Made by a program: the position numbers and the translations under genes
Notes under the pieces: model-generated
Seen by the model: only the letters and a program-made list of their open reading frames with translations
Databases searched by the model: none
Told to the model about the DNA's origin: nothing
Assembly (NCBI GenBank): GCA_013365325.1
Contig: JABVXV010000034.1
Location: 1-64,000, forward strand
Length of the DNA stretch: 64,000 bases
Reading direction: 5' to 3'
Source of the DNA: Dipetalonema caudispina
Lineage: Eukaryota; Nematoda; Chromadorea; Rhabditida; Onchocercidae
Shown here: positions 43,601 through 58,133 of the stretch, in pieces
How positions within the stretch are numbered: position 1 is the first letter of the stretch
Layout: each line of letters starts with the position of its first letter

Positions 43601-45781
43601 AAGCAGATCGTTTTGATCACTACATAATATTGACTATCATCAGTCGAACCATTTTTGTGATTGTAAAGTGACAGTTTGAGTGCAAAAAGATTTCTATCTC
43701 ACCAGCAGACAGAACAATTTTCATTTATAATTTTACATGATACTTACTAATGGTTTTTCTAAACACAACTAGAAAGGAAATCTAAATTTTACATGCAAGG
43801 CACACTAATTACATTGCAAATGTTTTTGAGAATCTTTAAAAAAACGTTTTGACAAAATAAATGATGTGATAAAAGAAGCCTTTGCATTCCACATTTCTTT
43901 TTAATCGTCTCCTTTAGAAAAATCCTGTTTTTCACAAGCTTCCTTCCCTGTTTACATCCAAAAGTCGAATCATGTTGAACAATTATGACTGAAGCGAACC
44001 AATTATGATCAGTTTCTCATATTCCAATTTCAAAAATACCAAAATGACTACTAAGTACCCCCAAAAGATCTGATTTGTTTGTCAGATATGAATCCAATCA
44101 GTAAGCACAGCATTTTTCTCATGAAATGTGACCAAGCATTAAACCTGCCATATTTTTTCCTTCAGATTTAATACCAATCGTTCTCCTTATTTACTACCTT
44201 TCTTTTCTTCTCCAAGTAAAAGAAAAAGAAAATGAAGTCTAAGCCAACAAATCTTACAAAAGTTTAGAAACATAAAACATGGCGCGATATTACTTTGAAA
44301 TTAATTCCAGTCTCGTTTATGCAACTCACTTGTTTTAGTCGAATAAATACCAATGGGGTGAAGCGAAGTACAACAAAATGATATCCTTTTGCGCTACTAT
44401 TGTAAAGGCAACATAGAGAGCGCTATCTGATTTAATTTAAATTTGAAAAATCTATCACTCGTAATTAATTTGGCATATAACTGATAACTTTAAATATGAA
44501 TAATAATAAACACTTCAAGAACTTCCATATCAGACACAATCTCACCAACAAGCATAAGAAAAAAAAAAAACAATTTAAAGAACAATTAATAACCAGGCCT
44601 ATACGATATTGGTCAAGAATGCTTACATGAGATCAACAAAATACCAGCTAAACCATTCTTACTAGTTTGCTTGTGACTATATCAACTAGTTTTACACTTC
44701 TGATTAATATATTCTTCAATTCATGTTTCGTTCCTTTATAGGGGTCAGATCTGACTGCTTTAATCAGCACCAGAAACGTGTCCAGATTTCTATATTCCGA
44801 CATGGATTGAAACTGTTACAGTTCGTTGTATCAGTTGATAAAATCTCAGAAACTAAGTATTATATAGGTTCGATGAAAATTGAGGTTTTGATAATTATAT
44901 AAAAAAATGGCATAATTTGAATTATTAAGCTGTATCCAGATGCGTGTCACAACCTACAATAAAGAAATGCAGAAGAAAACTGAAACCCGTACAAATTAAG
45001 TTCTATAAGATAAGAATCCGAATTTCACTAACTTACTGGTTTTTCCTTAACAGCACTCTTTTCCAACAGCAGAGTGAATAACCACTGGTAAAAGATAAAA
45101 ATCAAAATAACACCTGGGAGAATGCAAAAATACTGGCATTTGAAGCGAAACAAATACCGCGCTATACCCTTTATAGTGCCATTCTTCAGCTCTGAAACAT
45201 AATAACTTCTTGTTAGAGAGGCAATATACGAATGAGTTGTATCTCACAAATACAACAAAACTGAGAAATTTCTGTAAAACTTGAAAATATGGTATACAAC
45301 TAGAAATGCATTAGGCGTTAATTCAATTAATGTGCAAACCGCGAACAAAAGCAAATTTATGAGAATCATACGTAAGTATTTCTCTTTTCCAAAAAAAAAA
45401 GTCATTCCAAAAAAAACTGTAAACTGTAGTTTACGCAAGCAATTACGTCCCGTTTCTACTGAAACAAAATTTCAAGAAGAAAGTTCGGTTAGTTCTACCC
45501 GTTCCTTTGTCAAATACTGGTACGAGGGAGAGAATAATAACAAAACGATACTGTAGGCTTCAAAAAGATCGTTCATCCAACAAAGAAAACGGGCGATCTA
45601 TATGAGGTAGGAAAAAACAAAGTAGAATGTCATCAAATAGGAAATAAGGAAATAATCTATAAGAGTCATAAACAACTAATGCAGTTAATGAATCAAAAAT
45701 ATTGTAAAGATTGTTAGTACAACTTCTGCAAAATCAAGAAATAATTAAATTTAAAACAAGAACTAAAAAGTACTTACCCAT
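40608..45781 (-). CDS. GILT-family lysosomal thiol reductase with N-terminal membrane anchor
   Basis: Five coding exons on the - strand: 45778-45781 (ATG plus one base), 45037-45191, 41715-41920, 41229-41405, 40608-40866; 266 aa. Residues 23-44 (FCILPGVILIFIFYQWLFTLLL) form a membrane anchor. The thioredoxin-like GILT domain has the active-site segment YIEAQCPDTSRF (Cys78) and then the diagnostic CQHGPPECELNQLMNC, which fits CQHGX2ECX2NX4C exactly. Several further cysteines are conserved. GILT proteins reduce disulfides of endocytosed proteins at acid pH in lysosomes. The usual CXXC is here CPDT, so the second active-site Cys is missing. Intron 2 is about 3.1 kb, far longer than the others. 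The start is the only in-frame ATG found. The exon upstream of it (to 45870) is open in the same frame but has no Met, so a longer N-terminus from an unseen exon is possible. Confidence 0.92.
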
Positions 45782-45870
45782 CTCTGGGAAAATTCTTTCA
45801 ATACTAGCACACAAACAAATTTTTAATGCCGAATTCGTTCCGCTTCTCCAATATGCATTACGAAGCCGTG
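45779..45870 (-). other. 5'UTR exon of the GILT gene with a short upstream ORF
   Basis: The - strand exon starts after ACTTTAG (45877-45871) and ends at the ATG and donor at 45778. It contains an upstream ATG (45858-45856) opening an 11-codon frame that stops at 45823, before the main ATG. If the message starts here by cis- or trans-splicing, this uORF could lower translation of GILT. Confidence 0.45.
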
Positions 45871-45877
45871 CTAAAGT

Positions 45878-47903
45878 GAAGAATTAAAAGAAATACTTGC
45901 TAAATTCGAAAAATAATACGATTTCCTATTCCAAAAGAAACAATTCCAAAGAATCTAGCTCGATAATGTTGAAACTTATTATCTAATCAGATTTACTGCT
46001 CAATGTTCATTACCTATTGTCGTCATTTGACCAAAACTGCTAAAGTTTAACTGCTGATTGTTAAAATGATGTGAAAAATATTAGTGATAAACTCACCTAC
46101 ATGTTATATTCGTAAAATTCGTGCTACTAATAATCAGTTCCCAGTAAATGGATGAGACTGTGACCCTCCAGAGGCAGTGATTTTGAACGATCACTGAGAG
46201 CAACTAAAACAGTTCAATGGTTTTGATCACAAAGATTTTTGAAAGTCTTGTTAACAGGACGATAAATGTACAACAATCACTAACATTGTTAAACAGAGAA
46301 AATTACAGGATGGTAGACTAATGAAATCAGTGGAATTATTTTACAGCTGATCACTTAAACAGTTATCGCACAAATAATAAAAAAAAGTAAGAAGACAAAA
46401 ATATAGAGAAGGTAGAGATGAAAGAGTTGATTATGGTGATTGAGAAAACATTGAGTATGATTAATAGACAACCGGTTATCATGAATTCTTGCTCAAGTTT
46501 GTAAGTTTTGCACATTACAAACCTGTCAGACTGGTTTCAACACTATTATGTTAGTAGTCGAAAAGATACTTTAGTTCACTGAATACCCACGATATTATGT
46601 TTATTGAATAGATAAGGTTATTCCAATACCTACTTCCGGTTAATTATCAGATAACCAACGTCTACTCGTTTCTCCTTTACTTATTCTTTGCTTATTCCTC
46701 ATTATCATACATGAATTTCTCATAATCATATATGCAGACCTTTATTAGGTAGTAATTGAGTAAATTAATGCATTTGAAAATGAAGAAAATAGAATATAAG
46801 AAGCAAATTTACCCTAAAATATAACATATCAACCTTGTCTCCCAGATTATCTTTAAGAAAGTAAGTTTGAGAAGTTAATATAAATTATTAAATTTGACTG
46901 AAAAAAAAAAAGTGAAATAAAAATGAAAGAGGTTGAAATTTCTATTTGACGTATACAAAACAGCGAACATATTCTCTCATCAACGCTCTCAATCTCTACT
47001 TTTCTTTTATGTTATGGACTATTTCTTTATCATTTTATGATAGGAAAGAAATTTGCATTGAAAAAAAGAGTGAACAAGTAAGGATGGAATAATGGCTAGG
47101 AAAAAAAAGATGGGTGAAGTTTTCAAATCTAATAATCGTATGGTAAACTTATTACGATAATTCTTCGATTCATTAGGTAATTGAGTTTCAATTAATTCAG
47201 TAAAGGAGAAAGCTTCGCAAAGAAGTTTGAACTAACAGAGAAATTATGGGTAATTAGGAGAAGAAAAGAATACATTATAAGTAAGAAAAAATAGTGTGTA
47301 AAATGAAGAAAGATTAGCCCTTTACAAACGTTACTCTCATTTCTTCAATCTCTCATAGAAAATAAACTGTATAAGAAGTACCTATAATCATACACTTTCG
47401 CAAATCAGTTCCTAGCCATTTTTCGTTATGTGACACTTATCGATTGTGGAAGCATTATATCAAAAAAGAAAATGTTTAACTTTGGTTGGATTAGTTTGAC
47501 ATTTAATTTTATTTGTGCTGGAATTATTACCTTAGTGTTGCTTATATCTTTTTTTTACATTTGCACTTTGATTACATTTACATCGTTTCACATTTGTATT
47601 TTTATACTTTTTTACTGGTCGTATTTCTCCAGTAGTTATCCATGTACTCACTCGGTAATTTTAACTCCAACTGTACATAGTTTTACTTATAGCGAATTTC
47701 ACGCTTCCAGTACTGATATCATTTTCGACGGACAAAACGAACAAGAACCGATACTTTTCTTGATTATTTGAAAATTTTATCATTGCAAACTTCAAGAATT
47801 CAGCTTATAGTATTCTTTGTACAGTAGTTGACGCTGACGATAAATTTAAGTTGTGTAATATGACTTGTGCACTATATTGCATTTCAAGTAGTCTAAAGTT
47901 TGA
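45878..47903. other. divergent intergenic region between the GILT and YTH genes
   Basis: A head-to-head spacer of about 2 kb. It is AT-rich, with an inverted repeat CAGTGAT/ATCACTG at about 46173-46194. A hydrophobic open frame (ATG at 47472 to stop at 47771, + strand) has no recognisable domain and no splice context; it is probably chance. Confidence 0.55.
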
Positions 47904-47910
47904 ATTTCAG
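47904..47910 (+). promoter_or_regulatory. candidate trans-splice acceptor for the YTH gene
   Basis: AATTTCAG ends 30 nt upstream of the ATG at 47941. Its sequence fits the nematode acceptor consensus and no upstream exon was recognised, so spliced-leader addition is likely. Confidence 0.45.
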
Positions 47911-47940
47911 ACGAACGGGATAAAAAAGGAAGTTGTTTTG

Positions 47941-50900
47941 ATGGCAGAACCCAGGAATGGAACATTATGTGGTTCGTCACATATCTCCAATGATGGTAAG
48001 CTTTCGTTTCTTTCCATACTTAACATTTAGCATAATTTTTCTTTTGTTTTTACAGTACTTAAACAAAAACATTTTTATGCTCAGAGTCGATATGTTATTC
48101 TGGTTTGATTTGATATCAGAAAGTTTAAGTTCTTAGTTTAAATTATATTTTTGGCACATTGATTAATTGACAAGGAGGAAGACAGAAGTTTGAATTCCAT
48201 CGAGTAAGATGTCAGTAGTAACATATCAGTGTTCGCATTTCGGTAGTTGGATTTTGGCGTATTTATTTTTAACTGTTTCAAAACGTTACCGATTCTTTTA
48301 AAAATCACATGCTAAATAAAGTTTAACTTTGGTGTTTCAACGGAAAATATGAATGATTCGTAACAAAATTATTTAAAATGAATTAATCACTTATTCAAGT
48401 GGTGCTAGTTTAAATTAGTGAGTGCTTATCTGGTATCTAGACTCGTCCAGAAGTAGATATGAAATGCTTTGGCGTCGATAGATGATGAGTCTGGTACACA
48501 ACTGCATTATCTCTAGGGGACGCTTGGCACTGAGCAAATGAATAAAAACTACGATAATATGTTCTTTAAGAAATAATTTATTAAATATTCTGTTTCAACA
48601 ATGCCTACTAATGTTTGATGTGCATTACTGGTACATATCAACATGTCATTTTTGCAAGATTGTTTTTCTCACTGTTTCATACTCTATTTTTTACAACTGA
48701 TAGCGAGCAACGGACTTCTACTAAAAAGTAAACATTGTACCCCAACAAGTCAATTTCTTCGTAATAAAGGGATATGATTTCTCTCTTTCATGGTAGTAAC
48801 ATAGGATGATTAATCAGCATTAACTTTCTTCACTGCATCTCATCCCTAACCTTAAAATATCTGCAGATTTCGGAGACTGTTTCTGACTTTTCAGATTCGT
48901 AAGTTTTGATTAATTTAAAAATTTGAAGTTTTCTTTAAAAAAAAATTTCTGCTATTTTCTTTCAGCTTTGCTCTTCCGTGGGATTATTGCCCATGTTGTA
49001 CAAATCAAAAATACAAATCGATAACCACCATCATTCCTGCGTCTATGAAACTTGCCCTTGACCGTTCCATTCTTTCTCTTTCTTGTCCCCGTCAGAATTT
49101 GATCTGTGGGAGAAAGCAGTCTGTCGTACTGCACTGGCTTTCCAGTTCCGTTTACCAGCCAATTTCGCTTAGTCTAGCAGAGATGGTAAGGCTATCAACA
49201 GTTCCAGCCATTCTTGCTCCAAGTTGATAAGGCTGTCGACAGCTCCAGCTATTTTACTCGCTAGAAAACGCTGCTTTCTACAGCTTCAACTATCTTATTC
49301 CCATTAAGGCCCTATTTTTCTAATTAACTTTGGCTCTGATGTTGGGAAACAACTGCACACTGAAAATCGCCAATTCAGGTTATCTGACTGATTACATGAG
49401 TCCTTGTCCTTGTAATTTGTCTTCATCTCACCGTTAACCATCATTCTTATGCCAGTAATGTCTTCCTCGAACCTTAAATTCTGAATCGGCACCAAATACC
49501 CAAAAGAAGATTAAAAATGCAGTCTTTGCCCACCTATAGATGAAGACGATTCTTCAAATCCGTTCAGCAGTGACCAGACAGCGCCAGGTACCAAATCATC
49601 ACCATCAGTGAATGCTGGTGAGCAGGACAGCGACGACAATTATGGCACAGGCAAACAGAGTAGTTCTTCTGAGTCTGTCAAAAAATGTCATGGCAGCAAC
49701 AACAAACTCGGATATTGTCCAGCACAGGTTGTCAGTAATGATGGTATCATCGTTGTTGTGGACGATCATTCTGACCAGTTGGATGAGGGTGATGTGGATT
49801 TGGATCTGGTGGTGCGGGATGAATGCAACGAAACGCATGGTTATTTTTGTATGATATTTACTTTGTCCGCCTAGTTTTAAATACATTTTATATGCGGATA
49901 AATAGTAAGCCTAGTATTATGGATTAGTTTTGAGTTGCAGCGTCTTTCCAAACAAATCTCTCTCAGATCCCTTTAGCTCCCTCATTTCGCTCCTTCACCG
50001 GAATGAAAAACGTAGAAAACGAAGTGTGCAAAACTTACCGAAAATTTTCTGGAAAGTTATATCCTGAACTTTTTTTTGTGTAGACTTCACAAGAAAACTT
50101 TCTCGTTGCAGTGCCTAATATCCTCAATTTATTTGAATTATTTTGTGTTTTCTTTTTTATAGATACAAAGAATTCTGGAAAATTCGATTAGCCCGCTCTA
50201 GCTTTACTTTTTCCTAGAATGCTTTAAAAACATAGCTACAGATATTCCTAAAAATTAAGCTTTAGCCTTTCTAGAATTTTCAATAATTCCTCCGGAAAAA
50301 ATATGGATTGAGATCTTTTGCTTTTCCGAGTGCCTGGGAGTCAAGGTTGTTTTCGAGCTACTTTTCTCGTACAATTCCATTAAATTTACTTGGACTTTGT
50401 ACTGCGTTGCACTGTTCTGATGACATGATAGGATCGTTGAGGAATATTTCTTGTGTATGATATTCGGTTTCGAGAAATTGTTTCTTTGAATTTTGCAGAG
50501 GAGGTATTGGAGCCATCTCGTTGTAATTCGGTACCTTTGGTGAAAAAAGAAGATACTTCAACATATAAAAGAGCACATTCGACAGAATCGTACAAATATA
50601 AACGACCGGATGCGGTCATTTGTGCAGGTTAATTATTGTGCATCGTTTTATGTTATTTCCAGCAAAAAAGACAGGCAATCCTACTCTTCCTTATTTGATT
50701 TAACTCTGCTACGCTCCTTTACTCGTCAGTATTTGAAGGATATCACATTTCTATTTAGAGTCGGTCGAAATAGAATGTTTGATGCACCGTGCACAATTTT
50801 TCCTGGCGCGAGCGTGCGAAGAAAATATCAAGTTAGCAATGGAAACATCGCTATGGACAACCCATCCATTTGTCGAAAAGCTTCTGGCTGAGGCATATCG

Positions 50901-53432
50901 GCGGGCTCCGGTTGTGATACTGGTTTTCCTTGCACGAAATGCGGATCATTTTGCCGGTAATATGTTTTATTTTAGATATGTATAGATTGTTATTAGATAT
51001 TGAAATACCTTTTTTAAAAATGGGAAGCATTGCAGGTTTTGCCTAATACTTTTTTTTAACAGGTTTTGCACGGATGTGTTCGGAAGCGCTATACAGAAGT
51101 CAACCAGCAATGAAATGGGTTGATTTCAAAGGCGGTGGTAACATCAAACTGCAATGGATTACAAAGTGTCCGCTTGCACTTAGTGCAAGTGACCATATTA
51201 AGAATCCATTTAATAAAGGTACCAATTGGTTGACAATAATTCTTTCCATTTTGCCAGTTTACAAAAGGCTTTGCTGTATTGTAACTCATGCTGCCTTCTG
51301 CTAAAACAAATTTGAGATATGGATTTTTTCGTGTTTTAACTCGTCAAAATTTTCGTTCCTGAATATTTTTTCAATGGACAAAACTTTGTACATCTTCTTG
51401 TTTGTAAGAACCACTTTCTAATTACTTACATCCATCAATTATTTTAAAGCTGTTAAGTAATTTAATTAAATGTATTTCCCGTTTTGGCACCACATATGCC
51501 TGGTAGGATCATTGTCAGGAAGAGAATTGTGATACAGTTGTCCAAACCATTTCTATCTCATTTTGGAACATTGTTGGAACAAAATTAGGATTGTTGAAGT
51601 AATCCGACTTATTCCGGATTCTCGAACTTGCGTTTTCTAGTCTGTGAGGTCGTATACTGTGGATTTTTCAAAGTATTGTTCACGACGTATTTATCTGCAT
51701 TTTTTTTATGTGTGTTTTTTCAGAAAAAGTTATATACGCTGCTGCAGATGGTTGTGAGATACAGCGTGCTGCGGGTCAGCGGCTCTGCAGCTTATTTCCA
51801 TTTGATGATAGTGTTGATTTAAAAGCACTGAAAATGAAAATTCAAGATAATTCACAGAAATTGCCGTCTTTATTGGAAACTGAAATATCGTATTTAGAAT
51901 TCAGAAATGCGAAGAGGTAGTTTTTCCATAATTATTTTGCATTATGTTTCTTGAAGGAAAGTTGTTTAATAAGGGAGTTTTTTTCCTTTTGTTGCGTTTG
52001 TACCTCTCTCATTTTTTCATTAAAACTGGAAGCAACGAATAAAATGATTTATAGATCCCGATGATCCCGGAACATTCTTGACTGATTCTAGAGTAATCTC
52101 GCAACTGTAGCGTTTTTCTAAAAAAAAAAAAATGGTTTTAGTAAGTAATTTCTCCTCTTTTTTAATATGCTTTAGAAGTAATCTGTTAAAAATCGCTTGA
52201 CTGTTCATATATTCCAAGTTTCATTGTATTTCCTCAGCATGTAGTGCGCATGCATTACATCATAACCGGACTTACATGGAGACCAATGTTTCTATTTGCT
52301 TAAAAGTGCATTTTACTTCTGCATTTTGGTAAGTTTCAGAAACTTACCTATAAAGAAAACTCTGAAAGATTTGTTGACTGAAGAACGGCCTCCTGCTTTG
52401 TTGTTATCCTCAAACAGACATAGTAGCCGTAGCAGGAAGAATTGCGGAACAGAAAGCTATGTATGTGTTTAAATTGTTAACTAATCGAATTGAAGAGGAT
52501 TTTCTGTCTTATCCTTATCTGAAACATTTTCCTCAACAATTACTCTTGCAAATTCAACAATAGCTTTTCCAGCATTAGTTGAATGTTTTATTTCTTTGTG
52601 TGGTTTTGGAAATAAAAGTCTTATCATAAGATGTTTGATTTCGTTTATCTCTGCGCTTATAGAGCGCTTCGCGATTGCTTCCCCTCATGGATGTTGCGGT
52701 TTCATATCCTTCATATAACAGTGCTCGTTTGTCGTCATCTTTGAGGAAACGTCGTGCATCGCCAAAGAGGTTGTCACCGAGACGCCGTCCTTTGATACGC
52801 GATCATCGTCATCGTTCCAAGTCATCAGAGTGAGTTTTTCAGATTTCTTCTGCAGTTCATTTTCATTTACTTTTTTATATTTTATTTCAGTCGTGAGAGA
52901 AGACATAGCTTAGACCGACCATCAGGACACAAATATGATTCTTACTCAACTCACAATTCATCTAAAAGCAATTGGCGAGAAGGTCCTCACGAACACGATT
53001 TACTTCGAAGGTAATATGCAATATTCTTATAAAATATTCATTTTTTAAAGGATTGATAATACATAATCACTCAGCTTAAATGTAACGTACTGTTGGTGCT
53101 TTCCATGAGAAACAACATATTAGCTTATAATGTTGTAGCTCCATGTTCTTTTGTTGTTGTATCGTGCTGTTCCTAATTTAGCAGATCCTTAGATCATGGT
53201 GCATCGCCATATCTTTGGGTCATTTTCTTAGGGTTATTTTATCTTTACTGTCATAAAATTTTTTAGGGTACATAGTCAACATATTAAAAATAAAATATTT
53301 CAAATCAATAAGTAAATGAATCTGAATTACATTGAGTTTTTTCATGCTTACTTGTATTTCTTCAATATATGGAAAACTAATTAATTCAATTTTGAGTTTT
53401 ATTACAGACATTCAAATCGTCATCGATACTGA
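47941..53432 (+). CDS. YTHDC1: YTH-domain m6A-RNA reader, YTHDC1-like
   Basis: Ten exons: 47941-47995, 49540-49839, 50499-50627, 50759-50956, 51063-51218, 51724-51916, 52418-52460, 52663-52829, 52891-53010, 53408-53432; 461 aa. The N-terminal 160 residues are acidic and Ser-rich (DEDDSSNPF, then DDHSDQLDEGDVDLDL). The YTH domain covers about 169-315: AQFFLARACEENIKLA, then SLWTTHP with Trp194, FAGFAR, IKLQWITK with Trp259, KNPFNKG and LCSLFPFDD. The two Trp match the aromatic-cage residues that bind N6-methyladenosine. The C-terminus is basic and RS/RH-rich (RHSSRSRK, RKRRASPKRLSPRRR, DRERRHS) and ends in RHSNRHRY. This order (acidic N-terminus, YTH, Arg-rich tail) is that of nuclear YTHDC1, which links m6A to splicing and export. 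The donor at 49839 (G/GTTATT) and the 43-nt exon 7 are the least certain joins; all phases close. Confidence 0.93.
49187..49310 (+). repeat. diverged tandem repeat in intron 1 of the YTH gene
   Basis: Two diverged units of about 41 and 46 bases start TAAGGCTRTCRACAG at 49187 and 49228. A partial third unit (CTACAGCTTCAACTATC) starts at about 49274, and another TAAGGC follows at 49305. It is intronic. Confidence 0.6.
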
Positions 53433-56025
<2,593 letters not shown>

Positions 56026-58077
56026 TAATTTTATTTTTTTCCCCTGTTAAATGCAACAAGAATGATGATACTTTATTGTTACCAGTAATAGTTATGATGT
56101 AATTTCATATCTAATAATAGATGTATTATTTTATTGTTTACTCTTTGTATCATTTCTCGTCTGAAATTGTCATTAATTAAAATTGATGTTCACTTTTGAA
56201 TGATTTATATCTTAATGTTTTATATGTATATTTTTATAGATTGATATTGCTAAAGAATGAAAATACTTTTGTTTCTTCTGCAGTAATTTCTACAATGGAA
56301 TTCACTCTAGCATTTATTCAATTCTTCTTCTTCTTAGAAGTGATAATTTCAAAATATAGAATAAAGGTTAAATTAAGATATTCAAATAAAATGAACAGAA
56401 CACTTGTACCATTTATTTGATATAAGTCAAAAGACAAAATTTTTCAAAATAAAAGTTATGATTTAATTCCTTTGGAGAACATTTATTTTTACAAGAAAAA
56501 ATTTATCATATTTTTGGGAAAAAGATTCAAGATTAACAATGATATGAGCAATTCATTCACATACACTTATATAAATTTTGAACTTGTTTTAACTTCAAAA
56601 AAAAAAAAAAAAAATTAAAACAACCAGTAATGAAATAAATGGCATTTTCTCAAATAAAATGTTCAATATGATTTTGCGAATTCATAAAGATTTGGTAGAA
56701 TTTCACAAAGCAACAAAATGTTAATTGTTCTGTAATAATATGCTATGCAATACTTTAGTCATTAGCCAGCTCATTATTATATGCTTTTTTTTATGATAAT
56801 TTTTAATTAAAATGATAATATCATGAAGTTTTTAATCATCCATTGATAATTTTACTCGTAAACCTACTGAAAGATAGTTTTCATTTCATTTCTATGAAAT
56901 ATATTTTCTTGAAAGAATGTGTAATGTGTGAAATTTGCTATCAATTAAATTCTAAACATTTTCAGGTGATATAAGCAAATGAGAATTTGAGGCCTGTCTT
57001 TGAAGATTTACTATTCGATAAGATAAAGACAGAAAAAAGTATTCATTGTCAAACTTTATGCTTGTAATCAAATGACAAAAATCAATTCATTGTTAAATAT
57101 TTGAAGAGAAGGAAATAAAAATTCATGGTAACATTGATAGGCTTAAAATATCAGAAAAAAGATATCACTGAATACGATGATATCTTTAAGATAAATGTGT
57201 AAACCATCCAATCAATGCATTCAGAAATTCGTCTATAATTTAAAACACTTAAGCTTTTAATATTAATAGTAATTTTATATGATTATTTTATCGAAGATAT
57301 TTAGATAAAATCTTACATTGTATTCTTTACTGCTTTTATATAATGCTTCTTCTTTCATTTTATGTTGAATGAAAAATGAAATGTTTGTTAAGTAATGTCA
57401 AAAGTTTGCTTAAAATTTTTAATAATTGTTTTAGAAATTATTTTTTTTTTCTTTTTTTTTTTTTGAAATACTATCAAATTAAGTTAAAAATGGGTTGGGA
57501 TGATCCATAGGATTACTGTAATGCACATTCGATAATGTTGTGTAGTTGGTCGGCATGAACGACGAATTAATGACAAAGCTGTTGGATGAAGTTCATTTCA
57601 TCCATCTGTAGTCCATTTGATTTACATTGGTCAATGAGTGATAAATTTCACATCAATCTTTCTTTTCCTTTCATTTCTCATAGAATGTATTTGATTTATT
57701 TGTTGTTATCAGTTAGAAGGGATAGAATTGAAAATTGTATATTTCTTTTAAAGTTCCACCAAAATCTTTCTTATCATTAATATGATAAGAATGGATGTAA
57801 TCATTTTAAGTACTATAATATTTAATTTTATCCTCAATAAAACTTCCCAATATGCCATTAATATTTTTCATCCAATGCTAATTAGCTATTTTAATTAAAT
57901 TCAAATAAAGGAATAGTTTTTCTCTTTCCCTTAACCATATAAAAAAAATTTCAACTTACACTTTAGCAGATGGATAAATTTTTGTAGCATATATTTAAAA
58001 AAAAAAAAAAAGATCATAGATACAAAGAAAGGATGAAAGGAAAGAATTGATACAGTGATACATTATCGAAAATAGAA

Positions 58078-58133
58078 AAGGATGAAGAGAGGAAAAGAAA
58101 GAGGAAAGGAAGGGAGAGAGAGAGAAAAAAAAG
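58078..58133 (+). repeat. polypurine (GA-rich) tract
   Basis: Almost entirely A and G on the + strand (GGATGAAGAGAGG through GAGAGAGAGAG to an A run), with only one T near the start. Confidence 0.85.

Noticed and set aside
47472..47771. Hydrophobic 99-codon frame in the GILT/YTH spacer.
   Set aside because: T-rich DNA readily gives Phe/Ile/Leu frames; no domain or splice evidence. Kept only as a remote possibility.
50651..50717. A possible extra YTH gene exon after TATTTCCAG.
   Set aside because: In the required phase it hits a stop after 13 codons without a usable donor, while exon 3 joins exon 4 at 50759 in perfect phase.
52053..52110. A possible YTH gene exon after TTTATAG (ATCCCGATGATCCCGG).
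   Set aside because: In the phase supplied by exon 6 it meets a stop at the third codon.
57558..57611. Short frame MNDELMTKLLDEVHFIHL after a possible TAG acceptor.
   Set aside because: Reads like protein but is isolated, with no upstream exon; chance cannot be excluded.
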